A stretch of DNA of 64,000 bases, from the NCBI GenBank assembly GCA_018262795.1, contig JADFDM010000005.1, positions 186,001 to 250,000 on the forward strand. Direction: 5' to 3'. The notes below the pieces were generated by a model. That model was given only the letters and a program-made list of their open reading frames with translations. It did not search any database and was not told the DNA's origin. This stretch comes from Sphingobacteriales bacterium. GTDB lineage: Bacteria > Bacteroidota > Bacteroidia > Chitinophagales > LD1. Below are positions 45,503-53,911 of this stretch, piece after piece. The translations under genes and the position numbers were made by a program. Position 1 is the stretch's first letter. Every line of letters starts with the position of its first letter.

Positions 45503-46522
45503 CTACATCATGGGGCAAGGCACCAAAATCGGATAGCTGAGACTTTTTGATTTCAGAATACCGGTATAGATAATGGCAATTTCAAATCCTCCGCGGCCAT
45601 TGGTAGCCGGCTTTAGGGAAGAAACGTTGATGTCGTAAGCGGCCATCACCCTCACTTTATAATATTCGAGACCGGCACTAATGATAGCGGCATCCTTCAG
45701 CCGGTACCACCCCCCCACGCTGGCTACTAATTCGCTTTTGCCAGCATTCATGTGATATTCAAATCCGGTTCCGAAATTTATTTCTTGCGCTTTGTTCTGA
45801 TACTGATAAATAAAATTGGGGGTGATGTAGAAATTCCTCATTGCCTTGATGCGCAACCCTTCGTGCACCGTAAATCGAGGAGCTAACTTTACTGACTTAT
45901 CTCCGAGAAATGATTCCTTAGCCGGAACCAAGTGATAGACGGTAAAGCCGGTCATAATGCCGAGAATATCTTTAATGGTGGATTGGTGCAGAAAGCCGGC
46001 TTGCATGTCGAAATAGCCAACATTGGGCTTCGAAATATTTTCTCCATTAGAAATAGAAAGATCAAAGTCGCCATTGCTAAACTGGGACGGGAAGGCTAAT
46101 TGCTGATACTTTAAACTTTTCTGCGTGTACCCCACCTGAATACCGATGCCCAAAAAATGTTTGTGTTGCTTATCAAGCCCCTTGTGAAACGAAGCGGAAA
46201 TCATTCCCGAATTCATGGTTAACTTTCCATCGCCCGATTTGTCGCCTATAAATACCCCACCGACTCCGAAAATGTCATTCTTTAATTTTGTTTGAAGTAA
46301 TTTCATATCGAACGAAGCGGAGTAAGTATTGAAAGCCGTAGAAATACTTCGCCATTGGTTTCGATAGATCCCCGCCACGCGGTAACTTCCATCATTAATT
46401 CCCGAAAGTGCAGGGTTTAGGTTTAGCGGACTGGCATAGAACATGCTAAAATGTATATCCTGACCATAAGTGAAGCTAACTGCGAAAAAAGAAAGGAAAA
46501 GAAGACGTAGATGTATTTTCAA
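45503..46522 (-). CDS. PorP/SprF-family T9SS outer-membrane protein
   Basis: A 339-residue beta-barrel with a signal peptide (FLSFFAVSFTYGQ). Diagnostic opening QDIHFSMFYASPLNLNPALSG and YRVAGIYRNQWRSI, followed by many amphipathic strands (FGVGGVFIGDKSGDG, FLGIGIQVGYTQKS) and an aromatic-rich end. SprF is needed for surface delivery of the SprB adhesin in Flavobacterium. It is first in a three-gene minus-strand operon (this gene, OmpA-like, adhesin) with gaps of 31 and 39 bp. Confidence 0.92.
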   Translation of the reverse strand: MKIHLRLLFLSFFAVSFTYGQDIHFSMFYASPLNLNPALSGINDGSYRVAGIYRNQWRSISTAFNTYSASFDMKLLQTKLKNDIFGVGGVFIGDKSGDGKLTMNSGMISASFHKGLDKQHKHFLGIGIQVGYTQKSLKYQQLAFPSQFSNGDFDLSISNGENISKPNVGYFDMQAGFLHQSTIKDILGIMTGFTVYHLVPAKESFLGDKSVKLAPRFTVHEGLRIKAMRNFYITPNFIYQYQNKAQEINFGTGFEYHMNAGKSELVASVGGWYRLKDAAIISAGLEYYKVRVMAAYDINVSSLKPATNGRGGFEIAIIYTGILKSKSLSYPILVPCPMM

Positions 46523-46645
46523 TGCTACTGTTTTTGTGAGGCAATAAAAATATGAAATGCCTGTGGTTTCCCAAACAAATAGAGATTACTTAATAACATC
46601 GGGGTGGGAATGCTACGGTTGGGAATACCCCTGTTTTGGGGAAGC

Positions 46646-46735
46646 GCAAACCGTTAAAACGGTTTTGTTGGTTGCACTGTTTCCATAGCCCACGGTTTAA
46701 ACCGTGGGCTATGATTAAACCGTGGGCTATAATGA
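46646..46735 (+). repeat. REP-like double-palindrome element, copy 1
   Basis: An 18-bp palindrome (AAACCGTTAAAACGGTTT) plus, after a 16-bp linker, a perfect 30-bp palindrome whose arm begins CATAGCCCACGG, plus an extra half-arm. The same set occurs at 50094, 50657 and 50863 in the same orientation. It lies in the 392-bp gap 46523-46914, which has no gene; a short phrase AATAACATCGGG also occurs twice there (near 46590 and 46846). Followed by ATGGATTTATCCAT, another palindrome. Confidence 0.9.
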
Positions 46736-46914
46736 TACCCGTTTTTCAAATGGATTTATCCATTTCCCTCTCTCCATCTGTATTTATTTAAAAAAGTGGG
46801 AACCTGCGGCATCTGCGACTGTAACCGATACGGAGTGCCTGTGGGGACGAATAACATCGGGTTAGGAATACGCCTATATTCATCCCTATGCCCTAATAGG
46901 GGAAATGAACTCGC

Positions 46915-47940
46915 TCACTTCAAGTTTAAAAGTATTGCCTCGCAATAACCTGTGGCGGAGTTGAGAATGATTTTTTGTGAGGTAGTGCCATCAAATATTT
47001 CAATGGCTGCGGTGTTTGGCGGAATGGCTCCCATGTTCTCGGCATAGAGTATAAGGTAGTTTTGGTTACGAGAAGTACTTGCTTTAAGCGTTAAGGGTAG
47101 TTCAGAAACTTCGTACCCTTTTAAAATCCATTCGCCATTTAAGTTGAGAGAAATAATGTCGCCATCAGCACGCTGCGGATCATTTGCCTTAATGGTGATG
47201 TTTGGGGAAGAAATGGCAAATGATTTGGTGTAATTGATTTTCCGGCCGTTTATATCATCGGGTACTTTTTGACTGCGCTTATATACGATTTCAAACAACA
47301 AATCATTTTGCTGAGGCTCGGCAACAAAGTGAATCATGTTGCCTTCTCTCCGCCATTTGCCTTTTCGATTTGATTTGTAAGAAATGAGTTCAAAGTTTTC
47401 GGGAATAAACCAAGCGTAGGAAAATTGCTCGAAGCCTTTATCCCCATTCATGAACCCGTAATGCCCGTTTAGGAATTTTTTTTCTGATGTCTTGTAAATA
47501 AACGTGTCGCCTTTGATGGTGAGGTGAGGTAGAAGGTCATCGGTTTCTATAAAAGTATAACCACCTGGTGGAAAATGGTAACGAATCATACTGTCTGGCG
47601 CATAAAAAGTAATGCTGTCGGGAGCGGGGAATACGTATTTTATTTCCGGTAAAGGTAGGCGGAAGTAATTCGTTAGACGAGTAAAACTGGTTGTTTTAAT
47701 ACTACTGATTACATCCGCAGTAACGCCATCGGGATGAAGGTAAATTACATGTTGTGTGTGATCGTATTTTGATAGCGAGTCAATTCGCTTGTTTAATACT
47801 TCTTTTAAGATTTTTACAACCTCTTTCATGTCCACTAATTGCGCGGAAACAGGTTGGGCGTGTAGCAGCAAAAAAATTAAAATGATTTTGTATAATTTTT
47901 TGCTCTTTGTGGCTATGCTATATTTCATTTCCCTCTTCAT
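46915..47940 (-). CDS. Secreted protein of unknown function
   Basis: A 341-residue protein with a signal peptide (KIILIFLLLHAQPVSAQ). The rest is beta-rich: PDGVTADVISSIK, FIYKTSEKKFLNGHYGF, and an OmpA-like phrase GYEQFSYAWFIPENF-type segment (GFEQFSYAWFIPENFELISY). No domain recognised. The start lies within the last codons of the upstream WG-repeat gene (23-bp overlap; a second ATG four codons later is equally possible), so the two are translated from one mRNA. It ends about 180 bp from REP copy 1. Confidence 0.7.
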   Translation of the reverse strand: MKREMKYSIATKSKKLYKIILIFLLLHAQPVSAQLVDMKEVVKILKEVLNKRIDSLSKYDHTQHVIYLHPDGVTADVISSIKTTSFTRLTNYFRLPLPEIKYVFPAPDSITFYAPDSMIRYHFPPGGYTFIETDDLLPHLTIKGDTFIYKTSEKKFLNGHYGFMNGDKGFEQFSYAWFIPENFELISYKSNRKGKWRREGNMIHFVAEPQQNDLLFEIVYKRSQKVPDDINGRKINYTKSFAISSPNITIKANDPQRADGDIISLNLNGEWILKGYEVSELPLTLKASTSRNQNYLILYAENMGAIPPNTAAIEIFDGTTSQKIILNSATGYCEAILLNLK

Positions 47941-48724
47941 CTAAAAATAGTTCAATAGAGTTATCTGCACTAAATACAAAAGGTTCGTTGCCTGTAAAAT
48001 AATTAATAGAGTGATCGCAAGCCCGCCAAACGTATTGTTGCTCCCCTTTCGATAGAACGATATAATCGTAACAGCTTTCTTGTTCGCGAGTAATAAACTT
48101 TAGGTGGTGCTTGTTTATTTGATAATCGCTGTAAGCATTCCTTTCATCCCTGTTAAGGACTACTACATAACCTTTCGCATGATAGGTGGAGCAAAACTGA
48201 TGAACTTCTAAAGTGTCCCATTCTGGTGGTAGCACTATTTCGTATTGAGAGTTTATGGCCCCCCACAATCCATTTACCTGTATTTTATCAAATCGCCATT
48301 GGCGCATCCAGTCATAATCGTAGTTGACTCTGTCGAATTGATAGGGATGAATAGTATTGTCCTGCAAATCGAAATATCCATACTTATCGTTTTTGGCAAA
48401 TGCAATAAATTTTTCGTTTAGAATATCTTCCCCAAAATCGGAATGGATGCAGGGAATGAGAATTTTTCCGGTTGCATCTATTAACCCATAATTGCGGGCT
48501 TCCCAGTCGCCTTCTCTTTTTTCGCTCACCACCGCTACGCTATATTCAAAAGCACAGGAACTCCATAAGTGCTCGACAATATGATAAGGAGTTTGAAAGA
48601 GCAATTCGCTTTGCTGATTAAAAACATAGGAGGTGTTATTTTTCTCATAGTAGCGATACTTATCGTCCGGCTCAAATTTTTGGGGATCGAATCCAAAATC
48701 ATAAAGGGTGAGTGGTGCGGTCAT
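47918..48724 (-). CDS. WG-repeat protein
   Basis: A 268-residue protein with no signal peptide. At least three WG-type repeats are readable: NYGLIDATGKILIPCIHSDFG, KYGYFDLQDNTIHPYQFDRV and LWGAINSQYEIVLPPEWDTL. WG repeats form small beta-units of mostly unknown function and often occur in proteins of conflict or secretion loci. Its 3' end overlaps the next secreted-protein gene. Other than partner binding nothing can be claimed. Confidence 0.75.
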   Translation of the reverse strand: MTAPLTLYDFGFDPQKFEPDDKYRYYEKNNTSYVFNQQSELLFQTPYHIVEHLWSSCAFEYSVAVVSEKREGDWEARNYGLIDATGKILIPCIHSDFGEDILNEKFIAFAKNDKYGYFDLQDNTIHPYQFDRVNYDYDWMRQWRFDKIQVNGLWGAINSQYEIVLPPEWDTLEVHQFCSTYHAKGYVVVLNRDERNAYSDYQINKHHLKFITREQESCYDYIVLSKGEQQYVWRACDHSINYFTGNEPFVFSADNSIELFLDEEGNEI

Positions 48725-48804
48725 GGAGAATTAAATATTAGGTGCTCGCATGAATATTATATTGTCAATAAGCAAGAACAGTAGTAGGGCGTTGATATAG
48801 TGCT

Positions 48805-50073
48805 TCATAGCAAGAAAGAGAATTTTTCTTTTAACTCTTCGGGGGAATAGGAGCTACGCCCTTCTATGCTCATGGTCTCGAAATGGATGGGCTGGTAATC
48901 TTGCGTTTGTTCCTTGTTTGGTTCCCAAAACCCCCAAGTGGAGGGCGTTTCGCGCATTACTATCAGTTGTAGTTTTTGAAATAAGCGGTGCGGGAATTCT
49001 TCTTCGTAAAATTCTTTGTATTTATCAAAGCCGATGTGGAGTATAAACTTTACTACTGCCCAGTAAACTTTAGCGATAAAAAGCCGCCTCTCCATTTCCA
49101 CTGCCAGTAATATCGGGGCTTGCAAGTTTGCGAGCGTTTTACGTTCGTAATAGCCTATAAAGTGTTCGTAGGGAGTCATGTTTTCATAGAACCAATTGTC
49201 TTCGTATTCAAGGTCAGGGTAGTCTCGCAGGAGGAAGAGTATCGTATTGGTGAGTGGTTTAATGTCGGAAACTAGTATGGTTGGTCCGGTATCAAACGAG
49301 GCCCGATGATGATGTTTTGAAACATTGTAGAAATTGTTTTCATCAGGAAATTTGTAGTAGGCATTGATAATGTGCTGGAGAAAAGAGCAAAAATTCTCAT
49401 GCTGTAGTGAGCAATCTGAAAAATTGATTCTGAATTGCTGTTTATGTAGCGTGAATACAAGAGCGAGATACCAATTTTTATAAGTTTCGAAATCCATAGC
49501 AAAGGGTTCTTTTTTTTCCCAGTTGCCATAGGACGAATATATTTCTGTTCCAAAATCGAACACATCAAAAATGCTTAATTGACGTTTGGGGGCTTCGGGG
49601 TATAAATACCAATTAAGAGGCGGAATAATAAGGTTGGTAAATTTTACAAATGCAGAAAACGTGGCTTGCGTATGGTCGGTGTTTTCGATAGCGGAGTAGC
49701 TAAAATCTAATTGGCTACAGACCGTCAGTAATTCGGAAATTGCCTGGTGTATGGCCACCCTCCATTCGGTTTTGCCGGTTTCGGGGGATTGCTGATGCTT
49801 TAGTTGTTCGATGTATGCAGCCGTAGTTTCTGATTTTATTTTGGTGCTTGTCCAATCCATATTGAACGAGTAGCCCTCGGCAGTTTCGGCAACGGTGTAG
49901 GTAATAATGCCATCCTTACAAGTATAATTCATAAGACACATGGCTTGGAATAAAAAATCCTTTAAGGCGGGTTGATGTGCTGCCTGTGCTTTTAAATGAT
50001 GATGCACAACTGTCCAATTGTTGACTTCACCGAAAACACGCCAGCTTACATCGTTATAGGTGTATGAGTTCAT
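48805..50073 (-). CDS. Protein of unknown function
   Basis: A 422-residue soluble protein without signal peptide. It is rich in Trp, Tyr, Phe and His (VNNWTVVHHHLKAQAAHQ, NLIIPPLNWYLYP, YYERKTLANLQAP) and largely helical in its second half. No motif recognised. It is first of three minus-strand genes between REP copies 1 and 2, with an 80-bp gap to the WG-repeat gene. The cluster shows no obvious toxin or enzyme motif. Confidence 0.65.
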   Translation of the reverse strand: MNSYTYNDVSWRVFGEVNNWTVVHHHLKAQAAHQPALKDFLFQAMCLMNYTCKDGIITYTVAETAEGYSFNMDWTSTKIKSETTAAYIEQLKHQQSPETGKTEWRVAIHQAISELLTVCSQLDFSYSAIENTDHTQATFSAFVKFTNLIIPPLNWYLYPEAPKRQLSIFDVFDFGTEIYSSYGNWEKKEPFAMDFETYKNWYLALVFTLHKQQFRINFSDCSLQHENFCSFLQHIINAYYKFPDENNFYNVSKHHHRASFDTGPTILVSDIKPLTNTILFLLRDYPDLEYEDNWFYENMTPYEHFIGYYERKTLANLQAPILLAVEMERRLFIAKVYWAVVKFILHIGFDKYKEFYEEEFPHRLFQKLQLIVMRETPSTWGFWEPNKEQTQDYQPIHFETMSIEGRSSYSPEELKEKFSFLL

Positions 50074-50093
50074 GGTTTTTCATTTTTATTATG

Positions 50094-50179
50094 TAAACCG
50101 TTAAAACGGTTTTATTGGTTGCGCTGTTTCCATAGCCCACGGTTTAAACCGTGGGCTATGTTTAAACCGTGGGCTATGG
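50094..50179 (+). repeat. REP-like double-palindrome element, copy 2
   Basis: Same 18-bp and 30-bp palindromes as copy 1, plus the half-arm TTTAAACCGTGGGCTATG. It fills most of the 133-bp gap between the unknown gene (start 50073) and the transposase stop (50207). Confidence 0.9.
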
Positions 50180-50206
50180 TATATCGGGGGCTGTATTTTT
50201 GGGTTT

Positions 50207-50632
50207 TCATTCCTCTATTAATTTGATGAACTCATCATACTCTTGCTGAAAGGTCTTTTTTGCATGATGTTGCTTCTGATTTTTAATATAGACAAAAACC
50301 TTTTCTAACACAGATTCGCTCACCGAATAGGAAGCATAACCGGTTTGCCATGCAAATTTATCTGCGGTAATATTTTTTTCATTTATGGAATGTGAGGTGC
50401 TGCCCTTTACTTGTTTTATGACCTCTGTAATTGCTTTCTGAGGATTTAATAAAAACAAACAATGAACATGGTCAGGCATTCCGTTAATTATACGAACGGG
50501 ACAACCGCATTCTATAAATTGGCTACGCACGAAACCATAAACCTGTTGTTCTATTTCAGGGGTAATTAGCGGCACTCGCTCTTTGGTTGCCCATATTGCG
50601 TGTATCCATATTTTGTTGAATGAATGTGGCAT
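50207..50632 (-). CDS. Y1 (IS200/RAYT-like) HUH transposase
   Basis: A 141-residue single-domain HUH nuclease. The metal site His55-Val-His57 lies in GMPDHVHCLF, and the nucleophile is probably Tyr115 in VFVYIKNQKQHH. The following HHxKKTFxxEYxEF ending is typical of Bacteroidota members. Such proteins cut single-stranded DNA at hairpins; REP-associated members (RAYTs) are flanked by REP palindromes and are thought to spread them. Here REP-like elements lie 28 bp after the stop and 25 bp before the start, which matches that arrangement. The gene looks complete and intact. Confidence 0.9.
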   Translation of the reverse strand: MPHSFNKIWIHAIWATKERVPLITPEIEQQVYGFVRSQFIECGCPVRIINGMPDHVHCLFLLNPQKAITEVIKQVKGSTSHSINEKNITADKFAWQTGYASYSVSESVLEKVFVYIKNQKQHHAKKTFQQEYDEFIKLIEE

Positions 50633-50990
50633 GTTTTATTGTTTCGTTTGTATTGTGCAAACCGTTAAAACGGTTCTGTTGATTGCGCTGTTTCCATAGC
50701 CCACGGTTTAAACCGTGGGTTATGGGAAAACCGTGGGTTATAATGATAATCGTTTTTATGCGAATGGATTTATCCATTTTCTTACTCTTTGGTTGTCCAT
50801 ATTGCGTGTATCCATATTTTGTTGAATGAATGTAGCATGTTTTATTGTTTCGTTTGTATTGTGCAAACCGTTAAAACGGTTTTGTTGGATGCGCTGTTTC
50901 CATAGCCCACGGTTTAAACCGTGGGCTATGGGAAAACCGTGGGTTATAATGATAATCGTTTTTATGCGAATGGATTTATCCATTTTCTTA
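50579..50990. repeat. 206-bp tandem duplication including RAYT start and REP copies 3 and 4
   Basis: Bases 50579-50784 and 50785-50990 are nearly identical (offset exactly 206). Each unit holds the first about 18 codons of the transposase on the minus strand, 25 bp of leader, and one REP-like element (50657-50746 and 50863-50952), ending with ATGGATTTATCCATTTTCTTAC. The ORFs 50556-50777 and 50756-50983 are by-products. The second unit is a truncated 5' fragment of the transposase locus. No gene lies in 50633-51064. Confidence 0.92.
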
Positions 50991-51060
50991 CTATATCGGC
51001 TTTAGCCATATCGTTTAAGGTAAGCAGGGCTAAAGCCCATGCGGGAGATGTTGTACCACA
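50990..51060. repeat. Second REP-like family, single copy (GGCTTTAGCC type)
   Basis: CTATATCGGCTTTAGCCATATC, then GGGCTAAAGCCCATGCGGG. It resembles the element at 61065-61115 and 61501-61551 (ACCGGCTTTAGCCATGAC, GGGCTGAAGCCCATGAGG). The arms GGCTTTAGCC and GGGCTAAAGCC can pair. It borders the 206-bp duplication directly. Confidence 0.7.
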
Positions 51061-51064
51061 AACA

Positions 51065-52019
51065 CTATAGCAAACGCGGCACTTTTGCAACAGTGGGGTG
51101 CAATGCTTTTTTAGTGAAGCCGAGTTTCCATGTTTGGTTAGAATCTACATACGAATACCATATAGCTGCGGTGTCTTTATATACGATGGCAGTGCTCCGG
51201 TAGATGTATCTACACTGTTGGTTAGGTATATCAGCGCAACTTAGATAAGATAGATATTCCCAGTTTTTTAAATCAGTACTTGAGTATAAATACAATCTAT
51301 ACTAATTATTTTGATGGTCATTTTCATCTTTATCGGCACAGCAAAGCAACAAAAAGTGATCCCCGTATTTGGTTACATCTACATGCCACGGCCGGTATCC
51401 ATCAGTGAAGGGCAATGCCAATTCTACCGGTTTGTTTGTATCCCAAGTTTTCAAGGACGAACTGCTCAGGTAGTCTATGCAGGGAGTTTCTTGGAGTTTT
51501 ACATAGAACACTCGAAAGGAGTCTTTATAACAAACCAAACTGGGCGAAAGTATAAAGGGCTCGTGAATCTGTAAATTGTAATGTATCAATGTAGTTTTCT
51601 GCCATTCCTTATAATCATGAGTTTCCAGCAGAATCACATTTTGCGAATCGGGACGCATTGTTTCTAAATAGATAATCGCAACACTCGAATCTGTTTTTAA
51701 TACATCCGGATCATTATTATGATCATATACCGGACACGGAACAATGAGGTTGTGAGTAAACGGAGTGAAGTTTATGCCATTGGTGCTGATGTATAATGAA
51801 GGGTTCTCAAATTTATCGTTGTATTTTGGATAAGGAGTAATGGCAAGAAAGAAAGTGTCGTTTTCAAAAGTGATGTCAGGATGAGTTACCTCTCCGGAAC
51901 CGTCATAGGTTTCTATGGTTAGCAACGTGTCCGAAGGCATTTTTGTAAGTAGATAGTCAGGAGAGGCCCCCCCTTTTGCAAGAGGCTATCAGAAGCAACA
52001 GCACGCAGGTCGAAAGCAT
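51065..52019 (-). pseudogene. Lipoprotein with beta-propeller (glycosidase-like) fold, broken by a G-tract frameshift and an in-frame TAG
   Basis: Reading the minus strand from ATG at 52019 gives a lipoprotein signal (MLSTCVLLLLIASCK) running into a run of seven G (51967-51973), after which the frame hits TGA. Dropping one G restores the frame into the ORF 51940-51302 (KRGASPDYLLTKMPSD). That ORF ends at TAG (51304-51302), but the same frame continues directly (YRLYLYSSTDLKNWEYL) to 51065. The product, about 315 residues, has five-bladed-propeller phrases as in GH43/GH32-type proteins (NPSLYISTNGINF, IHEPFILSPSLV, SSTDLKNWEYLS). Two lesions favour a pseudogene; phase variation at the G tract is possible. 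Confidence 0.75.
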
Positions 52020-52259
52020 TATTACTCTATACATATCTTAAATGAAGGTAGTGGATTTGAGTCATGCATCCTTATGTTGAAGAATTTAAAAATTAGAAAA
52101 TCAGGAAATTTCATACTGCTCGGTGTTTCCCCTTACTGAAACATTTTACCAACTCGGCTATTCCCGCTGCGCTAAATGCAATCAAAAAAAACTCATAAAG
52201 TTCAAACTATCTCCTGCCTTTTTAAATAACTTCCCCCGCTCAAAAAATACGCAATCAAT

Positions 52260-53816
52260 ATGGCAGATATTCAGAAGTTTTCAGAGGAGATAACTAACGG
52301 CTACACCTTTAAAGGCGATTCCATCACATTAGGTGCTGCTATGCTCGATGGCAATGCCCAAAAGGGTGTATTCATTAAAGCCCCGCTTAAAACTTTTAAC
52401 CGTCACGGCTTAATTGCCGGAGCTACCGGCACCGGAAAAACGAAAACGCTACAGGTAATTGCCGAGCAATTATCTAACAAAGGAGTGTCAGTGCTGATGA
52501 TGGATATAAAGGGAGATTTGTCGGGAGTGACGCTACCCGGTTTATCGAACCCTAAAATAGATGAGCGGATGAACAACATAGGAATACCCTGGCAGGCACA
52601 CGGCAACTCGGTGGAATTTCTATCGCTTTCTAAAGAAAACGGAGTGCGCCTCAGAGCCACTGTATCAGAGTTTGGCCCGGTATTGTTTTCAAAAATTCTC
52701 GACTTGAATGATACGCAGGAAGGAGTGGTGGCGCTTCTGTTCAAATACTGTGACGATAATAAATTACCACTCTTAGATCTCAAAGATTTTAAGAAGGTGA
52801 TGAATTATGTGACCAATGAAGGGAAGGATGAAATTGAGGCAGAATACGGCAAGGTATCTACCGCCAGCACTTCCACCATCCTTCGCAAGATTATAGAACT
52901 GGAACAGCAAGGAGCCGAAATATTTTTTGGAGAGCGAAGTTTTGAAGTGGACGATTTATGCCGCTGCGATGAAAATGGCAAGGGCTATATTTCTATCATG
53001 CGCCTCACCGATATTCAGGACAAGCCCAAACTTTTCTCCACCTTTATGTTGTGCCTCTTAGCCGAAATCTACTCTACCTTCCCCGAAGAAGGCGATACTG
53101 ACCAACCTAAGTTAGTCATCTTTATAGATGAAGCGCACCTCTTATTTGACCAAGGCAGCAAGGCGCTGCTGAGCCAGATTGAAACTATTGTAAAACTGAT
53201 TCGCTCCAAAGGAGTGGGCCTCTTCTTTTGCACGCAAAACCCCACCGATGTGCCCGATAGTGTGTTGGCACAATTGGGAATGAAAGTGCAACATGCGTTA
53301 AGAGCCTTCACGGCAAAGGACCGAAAACAAATAAAGCTGACGGCACAGAACTACCCCTTGAGTAATTTCTACGACACCGAAACGGTTCTCACTTCTATGG
53401 GAATGGGAGAGGCATTAATAACGGTGTTAAATGAAAAGGGAAACCCAACTCCGTTGGCCGCTACTTTGATGGTAGCTCCGGCTTCGCGCATGGATATTTT
53501 GACCGGTGAGGAAATTGAGAAGGTGACGGCTGCTTCTTTCCTGACCCAAAAGTATAATGAGGAGATAGATCGCGACAGTGCATTTGAAATCCTTACTCGC
53601 AAGTTGCAAGAACATAGGAATATCGGAGGGCAAACAACCGAAACTATGAATGGTACATCAAATGAAGGAGAAAAAGATACCGTGATAGAAAAGGGCGCGA
53701 GTATGATTGGTGATTTTGCCAGAAGTTCTACCGGCAAAGTAATTATTCGCGAAGTTACTCGTGGCATTTTAGGTGTTTTAGGTTTGAGTTCCTCCTCCCG
53801 AAGAAGAAAATACTGA
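52260..53816 (+). CDS. HerA-like ATPase, DUF853 family
   Basis: A 518-residue cytoplasmic ATPase. Walker A GATGTGKT at 54-61, Walker B LVIFIDEAHLLF near 285, and a sensor-type FFCTQNPTDVPDSVLAQLG segment mark the HerA/FtsK-like DUF853 family, where NPTDVPD is characteristic. Members are hexameric motors of unsettled function, usually near no fixed partner. A flexible acidic and Gly/Thr-rich stretch (about 445-475) precedes a hydrophobic C-terminus (VTRGILGVLGLSSSSRRRKY). No NurA nuclease gene is nearby, so a repair role is not suggested by context. Confidence 0.9.
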   Translation: MADIQKFSEEITNGYTFKGDSITLGAAMLDGNAQKGVFIKAPLKTFNRHGLIAGATGTGKTKTLQVIAEQLSNKGVSVLMMDIKGDLSGVTLPGLSNPKIDERMNNIGIPWQAHGNSVEFLSLSKENGVRLRATVSEFGPVLFSKILDLNDTQEGVVALLFKYCDDNKLPLLDLKDFKKVMNYVTNEGKDEIEAEYGKVSTASTSTILRKIIELEQQGAEIFFGERSFEVDDLCRCDENGKGYISIMRLTDIQDKPKLFSTFMLCLLAEIYSTFPEEGDTDQPKLVIFIDEAHLLFDQGSKALLSQIETIVKLIRSKGVGLFFCTQNPTDVPDSVLAQLGMKVQHALRAFTAKDRKQIKLTAQNYPLSNFYDTETVLTSMGMGEALITVLNEKGNPTPLAATLMVAPASRMDILTGEEIEKVTAASFLTQKYNEEIDRDSAFEILTRKLQEHRNIGGQTTETMNGTSNEGEKDTVIEKGASMIGDFARSSTGKVIIREVTRGILGVLGLSSSSRRRKY

Positions 53817-53911
53817 TCTCGCTCATCTTTTCTTGCAACAAGATAATGGTTTACATAGATTCACTGCTCGAATTTGACGAATGCTCTAACACTTAAAGTG
53901 CAAATGCCATA

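Noticed and set aside
46915-50073. Polymorphic toxin and immunity cluster
   Set aside because: A WG-repeat protein next to unknown genes is suggestive, but no toxin domain, Rhs repeat or secretion marker is visible.
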